A stretch of DNA of 64,000 nt from assembly GCA_020697375.1 (NCBI GenBank), contig JAJFBJ010000010.1, positions 12,246 through 76,245 on the forward strand. Direction: 5' to 3'. This DNA is from Nitrospira sp. (GTDB taxonomy: Bacteria > Nitrospirota > Nitrospiria > Nitrospirales > Nitrospiraceae). The translations under genes and the position numbers were made by a program. Every line of letters starts with the position of its first letter. Positions within the stretch are counted from its first letter, which is position 1. This document shows positions 35,259-44,277 of this stretch, in pieces. The notes beneath the pieces were generated by a model. That model saw nothing but the letters and a program-made list of their open reading frames with translations, searched no databases and was not told the origin of the DNA.

Positions 35259-36500
35259 ATGGCGCATCCCATGAATCCGGTGCGGCCTTCATCTCAACCG
35301 CGGCAAGCGGCGGTCTTCTTCATCCTCGTTACCGTCGTGCTCGACATGCTGTCGTTCGGCATCATCATCCCCGTCCTGCCGAAACTGGTCGAGCAGTTTT
35401 TGGGCGGCGACACTGCGCAGGCAGCGGAAATCTTCGGCCTCATGGGCACGGCCTGGGCGCTCATGCAGTTCGTCTGTTCGCCGATTCAAGGCGCGCTGTC
35501 CGATCATTTCGGCCGGAGGCCGGTCGTGCTGTTGTCCAATCTGGGCCTCGGTCTCGATTTCATTCTCATGGCCCTGGCTCCCAGTCTGGCCTGGCTCTTT
35601 GCGGGCCGCGTCATTTCCGGTATTGCCTCGTCGAGTTTCAGCACGGCCGGCGCCTACATCGCCGATGTCACGCCGCCGGAGAAACGCGCGGGCGCCTTCG
35701 GCATGATGGGGGCGGCATTCGGACTTGGCTTCGTGCTGGGTCCCGCCGTGGGTGGGTTGTTGGGCGCCATCGATCCACGCTGGCCCTTCTGGGGCGCGGC
35801 AGGCACGAGTCTGCTCAATGCTTGTTACGGATATTTCGTGCTGCCGGAATCGCTTCCTCGCGAAAAGCGGGCGCCGTTCAAATGGAGGCGGGCCAATCCT
35901 GTGGGAGCGCTGAGATTGCTACGTTCGCATCACGAACTCTTCGGTCTGGCAGCGGCCAATTTCCTGATGAATCTGGCCCACGTGGTATTGCCCAGCGTTG
36001 CCGTCTTGTATTTGGGGTATCGCTATGGGTGGGGGCCGTCGGCGGTGGGGATCACGCTCGCGGCGGTCGGCCTGTGCGCCATGATCGTCCAGGGCACGCT
36101 GGTCAAGCCGATCACCGCGAGACTGGGCGAGCGTCGCACGTTACTCACCGGGCTCCTCTGCGGAGCTGCGGGGTTTGCCATCTACGGGCTCGCGCCCACG
36201 CCGCTGCTCTATTGTTTCGGCATTCCGGTGATGGCGTTCTGGGGACTGGCCGGGCCATCGGCACAAGTCTTCATGACCCGTCGCGTGAGTTCGTCCGAGC
36301 AGGGGCAGTTGCAAGGCGCCATTGCCAGCCTTACCGGAATCGCAGGGCTGATCGGTCCCAGCCTCTTCACTCAAACCTTCGCCGCCTTCATCGGTCCCCA
36401 GGCCGAATGGCATGTTCCCGGCGCGCCCTATTTGCTGTCCACGGTGATGTTGCTGATCGGGGCGGGAATCGCCTGGCGGGCGACGAGGGCGACCGGATAG
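35259..36500 (+). CDS. MFS transporter, TetA-like
   Basis: A 413-residue major facilitator with 12 predicted helices. It carries the loop 2-3 signature GALSDHFGRRPVVLLS and motif C-like GFVLGPAVGGLLG, both typical of TCR/Tet and multidrug antiporters (DHA1). The start is ATG 35259 or 35271. The substrate is unknown. It probably exports a drug or metabolite. Confidence 0.85.
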   Translation: MAHPMNPVRPSSQPRQAAVFFILVTVVLDMLSFGIIIPVLPKLVEQFLGGDTAQAAEIFGLMGTAWALMQFVCSPIQGALSDHFGRRPVVLLSNLGLGLDFILMALAPSLAWLFAGRVISGIASSSFSTAGAYIADVTPPEKRAGAFGMMGAAFGLGFVLGPAVGGLLGAIDPRWPFWGAAGTSLLNACYGYFVLPESLPREKRAPFKWRRANPVGALRLLRSHHELFGLAAANFLMNLAHVVLPSVAVLYLGYRYGWGPSAVGITLAAVGLCAMIVQGTLVKPITARLGERRTLLTGLLCGAAGFAIYGLAPTPLLYCFGIPVMAFWGLAGPSAQVFMTRRVSSSEQGQLQGAIASLTGIAGLIGPSLFTQTFAAFIGPQAEWHVPGAPYLLSTVMLLIGAGIAWRATRATG

Positions 36501-36537
36501 GCTGAAAAACCACACACGTTTCAGCATCCTGCCTATC
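36496..36537. terminator. Likely shared bidirectional terminator
   Basis: GATAGG and TGAAA at 36496-36507 pair with TTTCA and CCTATC at 36519-36537, with an internal asymmetric loop. It covers the convergent stops of the MFS and TPR genes. One arm resembles the end of the 122-bp repeats. Confidence 0.4.
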
Positions 36538-37519
36538 GGCCGCCGTGCACCTGGATTTCCCTGGCACGGTAAATCGCCAGGGCGCGTGTCTCGGCTTCTT
36601 CCGCATCAGTGCTGCGTTCCATCTTTCGATAGAGGTCGGCCAGCAGTGACCAGGCGGTGGCCTCAGTGGCGACATCGCGCAAGGTTTGGGAGAGCAGCAG
36701 CGCGCGTTTCCCCAACGCGATGCTTTCACTGAGTTGTCCCTCGTCATGCTGTAATTGGGCGAGCCGAAGCCGGAGCTTGGTTTCATGGGGCGTTTGGTGT
36801 GTCGCTTCAGCCAGTCGGAGGCCCTCGTCATAATAGGCGCGCGCGTCAGTCACACGATCCAGCAGCCAATGGGTATCGCCCAGCGCCACGAAGGTCTCGA
36901 GTTGCCGTTCAGTATCCCTGTGAAGGACGGCCACTTCCCTCGCTCGTTGCAATGATGACAACCCTTCACGGCTCATGCCCTCATTCACCTGCAGCAATCC
37001 CAGCTGAACCAGCGCCTCATTCAGACCTCGTGATTCATTGCTTGGAGTGAACAGGCCAATGGCCTCGCTGAGCGAGTTGTGCGCTTCATCCTGATGTCCC
37101 AATCGAGCCGCTACCCGACCCATGGCCAACAGCGCATCGGCATAGCCACTCCGCTTGGAGGACTTGCGTGAAATGGGAAGGGCCTCACGAAGAGAAGCAT
37201 AGGCCTCCTGGAGTTGGCCTTGACGCTCATGGACCCAAGCGATTCTCAGCAATGCGGTTGCGGCGCCGCGGGATTGTTTTGTTTCCCGGAACCTCGATAA
37301 GGCCAGCTGATAATACGTGAGGGTTTCATGAAAATGATTCTGGTGCTCATGGATTTCCCCGATCCGAAGCAATTCGTTGCCCGAAAGCCTGCTGCCCGAA
37401 GAAGCATCGCCGGCAGAGGCTGAAAGGGAGTAAGCCGGTTGCGGCTGCTGACCGAATAGCACCGGGATCAGCATCAGCCAGAAGATCATGGCGATCCGGC
37501 CAGTGAACGAAATGCCCAT
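36533..37519 (-). CDS. Secreted TPR-repeat protein
   Basis: A 328-residue protein from the ATG at 37519, which gives a signal peptide (IAMIFWLMLIPVLFG). Longer starts up to 37702 are possible but hide the signal. The rest is about six or seven TPR-like repeats, such as GYADALLAMGRVAARLGHQD and TAWSLLADLYRKMERSTDAE. Probably a periplasmic scaffold; no enzyme domain. Confidence 0.72.
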   Translation of the reverse strand: MGISFTGRIAMIFWLMLIPVLFGQQPQPAYSLSASAGDASSGSRLSGNELLRIGEIHEHQNHFHETLTYYQLALSRFRETKQSRGAATALLRIAWVHERQGQLQEAYASLREALPISRKSSKRSGYADALLAMGRVAARLGHQDEAHNSLSEAIGLFTPSNESRGLNEALVQLGLLQVNEGMSREGLSSLQRAREVAVLHRDTERQLETFVALGDTHWLLDRVTDARAYYDEGLRLAEATHQTPHETKLRLRLAQLQHDEGQLSESIALGKRALLLSQTLRDVATEATAWSLLADLYRKMERSTDAEEAETRALAIYRAREIQVHGGR

Positions 37520-37730
37520 GCGTTCACGATACAGTTGAAGGTCGACAGAGGAGGTGCGGTCGTAGAGAAGAGACAGGAGCCGGGGCATCGCGCGCGGCAT
37601 CAGCGAAGCATGCTCCCGTCCAGCGGTCGAGGTCAAGTACGTCGGTTGATCGATGTCCGGGTGCTTGCCTCGTCTCATCCACAAGCGTAATATCTCGCCC
37701 ATCCCGCCCGCTCAACATATAGGAGGTGCT

Positions 37731-38501
37731 ATGTCAGCGACCGGCACGACTCCCAAACGAGCACGAATCTCCCTCGACCGCAGCATCGAACGCATCCGCA
37801 AGCAGCATGCCGATCTGGCCACGTATCTTGGCAAGGGCCATCCCACTCGCAGCCTGGAAGAATTTGATGAGGAAACGGAACATCTGATCGCGGATCTACT
37901 CGGGAAAACGTCCGAACTGCTGGGCGCGTACGAGTATGCCGAGTTCGGTGAGGCCGCCGGCCTGGTCAATATGACGGATGAAGCGCCGGAAAGCGCCGGT
38001 GTGGAGAGCCAGCGACAACGCCTGTTGCAACGCGGTCGGGTGCTGGAGAGCTGCGTGGCCGAACTGGAAGCTCGGCGGGCCGCAGAACCCAAACAGTCCA
38101 AAACGAATCGGCAAGTCCTCATCGGTCCGCAGGTAGCCGAACACATGTCTTCGGACACCCGCAGCCTGTCTCAGGATGTCAGCCTGCGCGAGGCGGGCCA
38201 GGCCATGGAGAAATGGAAAGTGGGATCGCTGCTCCTGACAGACCGTCACGCCTATGTCGGGTTCATTACAGATTCGGATCTCGCACGCGCGGTAGTGGCC
38301 CACGGGTTGAGTCCCGCCACTACCGCCAACGTGTGCATGCGCAAGCCGGTGGTCTCAATAGCCGGCGATCGTCCGATCATCGAGGCCGTGCGCATGATGA
38401 AGGACGAAGCCACCCGGCACCTGGCCGTGACCCAAGACGGCTCCATCATCGGCGTCATTTCGGTATCGAACATTCTGCGCTATTACTCCGGCGTGGTGTA
38501 G
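37731..38501 (+). CDS. CBS-pair protein with a novel N-terminal helical domain
   Basis: A 256-residue protein. Residues 30-115 form a helical domain shared with the stand-alone 46078 protein (SLEEFDEETEHLIADLLGKT, YEYAEFGEAAGLVN). Residues 130-256 are a CBS pair, with VGSLLLTD-type and FITDSDLARAVV and AVTQDGSIIGVISVSNILR. CBS pairs bind adenosyl nucleotides. TATAGGAGG precedes the ATG. The first domain is unknown to me. Confidence 0.75.
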   Translation: MSATGTTPKRARISLDRSIERIRKQHADLATYLGKGHPTRSLEEFDEETEHLIADLLGKTSELLGAYEYAEFGEAAGLVNMTDEAPESAGVESQRQRLLQRGRVLESCVAELEARRAAEPKQSKTNRQVLIGPQVAEHMSSDTRSLSQDVSLREAGQAMEKWKVGSLLLTDRHAYVGFITDSDLARAVVAHGLSPATTANVCMRKPVVSIAGDRPIIEAVRMMKDEATRHLAVTQDGSIIGVISVSNILRYYSGVV

Positions 38502-38524
38502 CAGGAGCGAGCGGATATCATCAT

Positions 38525-38646
38525 GGGATGATCAAAAAGGCTGTTCAGCAAGGCCGCAGCGAGCGAGGGGCCGAGGCGTACCCTGCGGGATACGTTGAGG
38601 GTCCGAGCGATGCGAGAACGACGCTGACGGGCTTTTTCAGCATCCC
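38525..38646. repeat. Intergenic repeat, copy A (about 122 bp, TIRs)
   Basis: The ends GGGATGATCAAAAAGGC and GGGCTTTTTCAGCATCCC are imperfect inverted repeats. The core has CAAGGCCGCAGCGAGCG and GAGCGATGCGAGAACG, shared with copies at 43122 and 55145. It ends 15 bases before the AAGAGGAGGTG site of the next gene. Confidence 0.75.
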
Positions 38647-38665
38647 ATACAAGAGGAGGTGAAGG

Positions 38666-39025
38666 ATGGGTCCTACGAAGGCGGTCATCAAACAACTCGC
38701 ACTTCATGAAGCGGTGAGCGGGAAACTTATCCATGAGTCGTTTACGAGCCAGCGGGAACTTGAGGCCTATGTGAAGCGCCATTACCTCGCCATTCCCGTC
38801 GTGGACAATGCGGGCATGCCGTGGCAGCTCGATGGAAAGCCGATCTACTGCCTCCATGGCGTGCAATACGAGACGGTCGATGATCAAAAGATCCATCTCG
38901 CCCGCTGTCCGGATTGCGGCGGCATGGGAATCAGGGCGGATAAGGACACGGTCGAATCGGATTGCATCAGCTGCACCGCTTGCGGGCATGAATTCGATGC
39001 TCGGCTGGAGATGATGGAAACGTGA
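38666..39025 (+). CDS. Zinc-ribbon protein
   Basis: A 119-residue protein with a C-terminal four-cysteine zinc ribbon: RCPDCGGMG followed by CISCTACGHEFDA. The N-terminal half is helical and basic. AAGAGGAGGTG precedes the ATG. Function unknown. Confidence 0.7.
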   Translation: MGPTKAVIKQLALHEAVSGKLIHESFTSQRELEAYVKRHYLAIPVVDNAGMPWQLDGKPIYCLHGVQYETVDDQKIHLARCPDCGGMGIRADKDTVESDCISCTACGHEFDARLEMMET

Positions 39026-39777
39026 GGGGCGGTGGGGACCGTCTGGTCTATCCTCCTGCTCGCAGATCACGCACGATCAGAATGTGCTCGATCGATGCGG
39101 CCAATCCGGGGATAGAGCCAGACAGTCCCTTGCAGAGAGTGTGGATTTGGAAGAAGCATTCATAGAACGCGCACGATAAAACTGTGCTCGTCCGACTTGC
39201 GCAGTTAGGGGACCGAACCTGACCCCCCTTTGCGAGAGATGAGCAAGCTTGGAGGGAGCATTGTGATAGGGCTCACGCAACGCGCGGCCTGGGAAGGCCA
39301 TCATTTGGAAAAAGCGCGCGTCTCGGCGCGACCGAGGGTTGGGCGGGTAAGAATGTTGCGCATGGAACACCGGCCAAGCAGCCCAAGAGGTAAATCAATA
39401 AACAAGTTTTTGAAGGAACCTTCGTACAAACAGGTATGCTAAGGCCTGTCAACCGCTCGCATAGCTTCTTACGTTCAAGTCCGTGATCCGCTGCCCGACC
39501 GTATGTAGGTACTCACCAATGAACCCACTCGGATTCCTTGAAGGTCAGCCACTTGAGGCTGTTGGGAGAACCCTCGGCTTGGCCTCTGGGCGTCGGTGAA
39601 GGTCGGACTTCCTATCCTCGAAAGGTTGCGGGTTGATGAACGGCTCAAAAACTTGGTCGGTCGGCTGAAACCAATCGCCTTGTCCCTTCTGCTGACGTCC
39701 CGCTGACCTGCTGATGACCGGTAGGGTATGACCCTATTGGCATAGTATTCGCTTCTTGGTTATGTGAGGGTGCCTGT
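39026..39777. other. 752-base region without a convincing gene
   Basis: Short frames such as 39230-39442 have no ribosome binding site or recognisable product. A short segment around 39336-39360 (TTGGGCGGGTAAGAA) recurs near 55166-55180 on the opposite strand, so part of this gap is probably repeat debris. No tRNA or hairpin of note was found. Confidence 0.5.
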
Positions 39778-40344
39778 ATGGAGTACTTTTTGAAACTCGA
39801 CTGGTCGGCCACCTTCACTCCGCAAATGACCTTGCCGGAAGTTTTGGTCCGAGGGACCGTGGTCTACTTCGCCCTGCTTGCTCTCCTGCGGATCATTCCC
39901 AAGTGGCAGGCTGGTCCCGGCAGCATCGCCAGCATGCTGTTCGTGGTCATGCTCGGAGGATTTGCCGCAGATGCGGTGAAGGGCAAAGCCGACTCTGTGA
40001 CCGATCTTCTGCTGATGATCGCCACGGTGATGCTGTGGGTCGTCGTGGTGGACTGGCTCTCCTACCGCTCTGCGTGGATCCGTTTCTTAGCGCAAGATTC
40101 GGCGACCTGTCTGATTCGTGATGGTCGCATTCTTCGAAAGAACCTGTGGCGAGAGATGATCTCCGAGGAGGACTTGAAGGCGCAATTGCGGCGGCAGGAC
40201 GTAGACGACGTCGCCAACGTGCGTGAGGCTCTTCTGGAAGCGGACGGCAGCATCAGCGTCGTAAAGAGGCAGAAAGCCAATGCGACGGAAACGGCAGGGA
40301 CAACCTCACCCGTAGAAGAGAGTGATCAACCTGGACAAAGATGA
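39778..40344 (+). CDS. DUF421 membrane protein (YetF-like)
   Basis: A 188-residue protein with three membrane helices in the first 95 residues (VVYFALLALLRIIPK, IASMLFVVMLGGFAADAV) and the cytoplasmic DUF421 domain after (DSATCLIRDGRILRKNLWRE). YetF-like proteins are linked to spore or stress biology in Bacillus, but the family has no settled function. GAGGG precedes the ATG. Confidence 0.85.
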   Translation: MEYFLKLDWSATFTPQMTLPEVLVRGTVVYFALLALLRIIPKWQAGPGSIASMLFVVMLGGFAADAVKGKADSVTDLLLMIATVMLWVVVVDWLSYRSAWIRFLAQDSATCLIRDGRILRKNLWREMISEEDLKAQLRRQDVDDVANVREALLEADGSISVVKRQKANATETAGTTSPVEESDQPGQR

Positions 40345-40697
40345 AGTGGAGCATGCTCGTTATGACACGATCCAGAATGTGGGGGGCCAGGCCAGGGCGA
40401 GTGTGGAGCAGACAGACTCGTAGCCCAAGACAAAGGCCAGCAACTACCCCATTGATGTAGACTCAGCCGGCGAAACGCGAGCGGACTGCAGCGTTGAAGG
40501 TCCTCGAAGACTTTGGGGCGGGCGACAGCGAAGCGATTATGGGACTTGCTCACGGGAGAAGCGAAGAAATACACAAGCGTGGAACAGAACCGGTTATACT
40601 CGGGTGATCGGCATAGAGAGATGAGTTCACTGTGCCTGCAGAAAGGGCGCACAGCAGTCAGTCGGTGAACATATCGTGATCTGAAGAGGGAGAAGAC
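40345..40697. other. 353-base gap without a gene
   Basis: No gene, hairpin or promoter stands out. The longest frame here runs on the minus strand through the next gene and looks like a shadow. Confidence 0.4.
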
Positions 40698-41237
40698 ATG
40701 GCAGGTACAGCAGTCCGTCGGCGAGGAACGAAAACTCCGGTACAGAAAAAGGTGTCGCCCCTGCGTCGGACGAAGAAGACTCGCCATGATGAGCCATCCG
40801 GCGCCGTCATCGTACTGTCCGGGGCCACCCCGCTTCGCAGGCAAAAGGCGGCCGAAGTGCTGGCCGAAGAGCTGCAATTGGATCTGTCCAGCGTGGATCT
40901 CTCGGCCGTCGTGAGCAAATACATCGGCGAAACCGAGAAGAATTTGAACCGCGTCTTCGACATGGCGAACCGCCACGGGTCGATCCTTTTTTTTGACGAA
41001 GCAGACGCGCTATTCGGGAAACGCACGCAGGTTCATGATGCCCATGATCGCTATGCGAATGCCGAGGTGCCCTACCTCCTCCAATGCATTGAAAAGCATC
41101 AAGGCCTCGTCATCCTGACATCCAATGGGAAGAGCCGCATCGAAGAGGCCTTCACTCCCCAGAAGCCGGTCATCGTGCTGGGAGGGACGGCGAAGAAAAA
41201 GCCCAAGCCTAAAAAGAAGGTGGTGAAGAAGGCGTGA
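40698..41237 (+). CDS. AAA-type protein without a P-loop, copy A
   Basis: A 179-residue protein aligned to an AAA+ core but without the Walker A. Where the P-loop should be it reads LSGATPLRRQKAAEVLA. The following DLSAVVSKYIGETEKNLNRVF, the Walker B ILFFDEADALFGKR and HDRYANAEVPYLLQ are close to active AAA proteins of phage-tail-like systems. Sensor 1 is TSNGKS. There is no arginine-finger LRR after it. Both tails are Lys/Arg-rich (KKKPKPKKKVVKKA at the end). Catalysis is unlikely; a scaffold or regulator, perhaps DNA-binding, is more likely. A 181-residue paralog lies at 54551. Confidence 0.8.
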   Translation: MAGTAVRRRGTKTPVQKKVSPLRRTKKTRHDEPSGAVIVLSGATPLRRQKAAEVLAEELQLDLSSVDLSAVVSKYIGETEKNLNRVFDMANRHGSILFFDEADALFGKRTQVHDAHDRYANAEVPYLLQCIEKHQGLVILTSNGKSRIEEAFTPQKPVIVLGGTAKKKPKPKKKVVKKA

Positions 41238-41279
41238 ACGCAGAGGCGATGAGTATGGTCTGGCCCATGTATTATTCGT

Positions 41280-41528
41280 TCACGAGCCCATCGAGCAGAG
41301 CGCCATCTTCGCGGATCGATCCAGTGCCTTGATCGCGGCCTCGCGTTGCAAGGCAGCACCTTTAGAATCTTTGAACTCCGTATAGCGCACCTTGAACGGG
41401 CCGCGGCGCTTGGTGTATTTTGCGCCTTTTCCGGTCACATGCGCTGTCATCCGCCGCTCCAGATCATTCGTGATCCCGGTGTAGAGGCTCCCGTCAGTGC
41501 ATTCGAGGATATAAACCATCCATATCAT
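41280..41528 (-). CDS. GIY-YIG nuclease family protein
   Basis: An 82-residue single-domain GIY-YIG protein (UPF0213/YhbQ-like) with VYILECTDGSLYTGITNDLERRM, in which VYI and YTG are the GIY and YIG equivalents. A Tyr/Arg pattern follows. Substrate unknown. ATG 41540 is a less likely start. The preceding gene is on the other strand. Confidence 0.86.
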   Translation of the reverse strand: MIWMVYILECTDGSLYTGITNDLERRMTAHVTGKGAKYTKRRGPFKVRYTEFKDSKGAALQREAAIKALDRSAKMALCSMGS

Positions 41529-41703
41529 ATGTGCTGACACGTTCCTTTATCGGCCTGTCTCTTCATGAGTTGAGCGTGAGCCCTGCGACGCTGATCCGGC
41601 CTCTCGGCGATGTCCAGCGTGAACGATCGGTAGACCGGCAGAATGATAGCGAAAGTCCGTCGAGCCGACAACGGAAGCCTCGTAGAGGCGCGCAAGACTT
41701 GGA

Positions 41704-41859
41704 CTATTTGAAGGCAGGGAAGAGGTCAAACAGCAGACCTGATAGCAGGGTTGCCAGGATCAGGCCTGAGGTCAATGCAATCAAGAGAAACTTGCGGTCC
41801 GCGCGCTCGGAATCATGGAACCTATAGCTGCTGGATTTGTGTGGACGGTGAGTCGTCAT
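41704..41859 (-). CDS. Possible 51-residue single-pass membrane protein
   Basis: A frame of 51 residues has a hydrophilic N-terminal part (MTTHRPHKSS, RFHDSERADRK) and a clear membrane helix (FLLIALTSGLILATLLSGLL), then FDLFPAFK. CAGG directly touches the ATG, so the ribosome site is weak. The remaining 41860-42146 and 41541-41703 show no gene. Confidence 0.4.
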   Translation of the reverse strand: MTTHRPHKSSSYRFHDSERADRKFLLIALTSGLILATLLSGLLFDLFPAFK

Positions 41860-42146
41860 ACCTGCCAGAGCCTTTGTCGTACAAGGGTGAGGGTTCCAAG
41901 CCTGGATGCCTGGTATTAACGCGAAGCACTATGCCTGAATCATCCGCTGAGAGGAAATCGGGATTTCCCTGAGAGATAGCGAAATTCCTACTGGGAGAGT
42001 CTTGTCCTCATCAGCCCTCGCCCGGCACGCTCGCCATGCATACCATCTTCAGCAGGATCGGCATGGAGCGAATCTCTATCTTGAGACTGTCGTCTGCCCC
42101 CTACCGATTGACAGCCCCGATATAAGCGAAGTAGCGTACTTCTTCG

Positions 42147-42494
42147 ATGTCCCATACCACGCCGATTGATCGAGAACTCACTGCGGCCCGTATGGCCCGA
42201 AGCGACGGGAACGACGGCAAGTCTCGCGTATGCGCCAGGCGGGCGGTTGCCCATGCTGTCGAACTGTGGCTGGCGGGTGGGGGCGAACCGCGTTGGCGCG
42301 GGGATGCGATGGAACATCTTCGGCGGATTCAACATGAGCAGTCGATTCCTGTTCCCGTCCGCCAGGCGGCAGAACGGCTGGCCACCGCTGTGTCCAGACG
42401 ACAGGACGCGCCGTTTACATCGGATCCGATCGAGGATGCCAATATCATCATCAGCCATCTGACCGCCGAGACGGAGAGGACCAGTCTGCCCTGA
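42147..42494 (+). CDS. HEPN-like hypothetical protein
   Basis: A 115-residue helical protein. It resembles a family in other bacteria with GKARVCARRAAG, then LRxLQ and DPLEDARLI-like segments (here GKSRVCARRAVAHAVELWL and DPIEDANIII). Some of these are HEPN/PaREP1-type. There is no RNase motif. Function not known. Confidence 0.55.
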   Translation: MSHTTPIDRELTAARMARSDGNDGKSRVCARRAVAHAVELWLAGGGEPRWRGDAMEHLRRIQHEQSIPVPVRQAAERLATAVSRRQDAPFTSDPIEDANIIISHLTAETERTSLP

Positions 42495-42565
42495 GCGCTC
42501 TATTGAGTGCTCGAATGGGCATCACGAATCTCACTGTCGCGACAGATCGGTAGAACCGGAGCATT

Positions 42566-43054
42566 GTGGTCATTATAGTCATGGGCGTTGCAGGAGCCGG
42601 GAAGACGACGATCGGACGTCGCTTGGCGGAAGAATTGGGCTGGCAGTTTTCAGACGGCGATGATTTTCATCCAGCGGCGAATATCGACAAAATGCGGCAT
42701 GGCCAAGCACTGACCGATGCCGACCGGAAGCCATGGCTTGAGCGGATGCATTCCGCGATTGTGGATCGGATCAACAGGAACCAACCGGCCGTGATCGCCT
42801 CGTCGATCCTGAAGGCGAGCTATCGAGCGATTGTGCAGGAAGGTTGTGAGGAACACCTGCGGATAGTGTACCTCAAAGGCAGCTTCGAATTGTTTCGTCA
42901 GCGCCTCGTCCATCGCGTCGACCATTTCATGCGGCAGGAACTCCTGACCAGCCAATTCGACATTCTGGAAGAACCTACCGATAGCCTGGTGATCGATGCC
43001 GCCTTGCCGCCGGACGAGATCGTCAGGCGGATTCGCTCGGGTTTGAACATCTAG
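42566..43054 (+). CDS. gntK: Gluconokinase
   Basis: A 162-residue gluconate kinase (EC 2.7.1.12). The P-loop GVAGAGKTTIG is at residues 7-17, FSDGDDFHPAANIDKMRHG follows, and LKGSFELFRQRLVHRVDHFM is the lid region. It starts with GTG. It stands alone, so the gluconate source is not shown. Confidence 0.9.
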   Translation: MVIIVMGVAGAGKTTIGRRLAEELGWQFSDGDDFHPAANIDKMRHGQALTDADRKPWLERMHSAIVDRINRNQPAVIASSILKASYRAIVQEGCEEHLRIVYLKGSFELFRQRLVHRVDHFMRQELLTSQFDILEEPTDSLVIDAALPPDEIVRRIRSGLNI

Positions 43055-43121
43055 CAGACTGCGCAAAACTCCATTGTTGCACAATCGTCACGGCTCACGC
43101 GCCTGGTCGGTGTCAGAGCCG

Positions 43122-43245
43122 GCAGGATGCGCAAAATGGCCGTCCAGCAAGGCCGCAGCGAGCGGAGAGGCGAAGCGTACCCAGTCGTACGGTGAGCCTC
43201 TGAGCGATGCGAGAACGCCGCTGGCGGACTTTTTCCGCATCCTGC
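43122..43245. repeat. Intergenic repeat, copy B (about 124 bp, TIRs)
   Basis: Ends GCAGGATGCGCAAAATGGCC and its inverted partner before GCATCCTGC at 43245 form imperfect TIRs of about 26 bp. The core CAAGGCCGCAGCGAGCG and GAGCGATGCGAGAACG matches copies A and C. A second sequence at 43298-43335 (CGCCTGCCGGGATAGGCTC, then CCCATGGAG) is like 55329-55364. Confidence 0.75.
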
Positions 43246-43472
43246 TAAACAGCGGTACCCTCGCGTGACATTTCCCCTGCTGCCTGTTCGAACGGCGAGG
43301 AGATTTCCCGACGCCTGCCGGGATAGGCTCGGTTCCCATGGAGCAGGCTGAGAGGTTTCAACGAGGCCAGAATGTGGCCGCGGATGTCTCTGTCAGACAA
43401 CTCGCAGATCGGGTGGAGGTTGGATCGGCGGGGCCGGGCGGCGTATGATCACGATTTTCTGTGGGAGGCGCC

Positions 43473-44198
43473 ATGGCACGAATTACCGAAATCGCTCCGG
43501 ATCTCTTCCATATTTCGACCTTCCTCGCGCCGTTGAATCTGCAGTTCAATCAATTTCTCGTCCGAGACGAGGAGCCGCTGCTGTTCCATACCGGGCCGCG
43601 CGCATTGTTTGCGCCGGTAAAGGAGGCGGTGGCCTCGCTCATCGACCCGGCCAGATTGCGATGGATCGGCTTCAGCCATGTTGAAGCGGACGAATGCGGC
43701 AGCCTGCCGGAATGGCAAACACTGGCTCCCGAATCGACCGCCGTCTGCAGCCTGGTTGGGAAACTCGTGAGCGTCGATGATTGTGTGGCATTGCGGCCTG
43801 CGTTGGGTATGGCCGACGGCGAAGTGTTGAGCACCGGTAAGTATCGCTACCGTTTCCTCCATACGCCGCATGTGCCCCATTGCTGGGAAGCGGGACTGCT
43901 GTTCGAAGAGACGCAACGCACGCTCCTCTGTTCCGATCTTTTTCATCAGAGCGGCGATGTCGAGCCCGCTACGGAGTCGGATGTGCTGGACCGGTGCAGG
44001 CAGGTGCTGATCGAATACCAACAGGGTCCGCTGGCGAATTACATTCCCTACGGCACGCTGACGGATGCGACGCTTCAACGCCTGGCCGGGTTGCGGCCGA
44101 AGACCCTGGCGACCATGCATGGATCGACCTACGTAGGCGACGGAGGAGGCGCGCTACGGGGCTTAGCAGTCATTTTCAAAGACGTGTTGGGAAGCTAG
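43473..44198 (+). CDS. Metallo-beta-lactamase-fold protein, ODP type
   Basis: A 241-residue protein of the diiron ODP subfamily, as in the N-terminal domain of flavodiiron proteins. The metal motif is [15 protein letters not shown] (H-x-E-x-D), later HTPHVPHCW and [12 protein letters not shown]. There is no flavodoxin domain. It may sense or reduce O2 or NO, with a redox partner elsewhere. GGGAGG precedes the ATG. Confidence 0.85.
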   Translation: MARITEIAPDLFHISTFLAPLNLQFNQFLVRDEEPLLFHTGPRALFAPVKEAVASLIDPARLRWIGFSHVEADECGSLPEWQTLAPESTAVCSLVGKLVSVDDCVALRPALGMADGEVLSTGKYRYRFLHTPHVPHCWEAGLLFEETQRTLLCSDLFHQSGDVEPATESDVLDRCRQVLIEYQQGPLANYIPYGTLTDATLQRLAGLRPKTLATMHGSTYVGDGGGALRGLAVIFKDVLGS

Positions 44199-44277
44199 AT
44201 AAAAGGTCGACAGAAATCTCTTGCTTGTCGTGCGGTGACAGATAGGGACGCGAGTTACCCGGACGGTTATCCAGCGG

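Noticed and set aside
35237..36505. 422-residue second frame through the MFS gene
   Set aside because: The frame is open because of GC-rich codons. The other frame encodes a complete MFS protein.
39230..39442. 70-residue frame in the 39-kb gap
   Set aside because: Partly repeat debris, no ribosome site, and no recognised domain.
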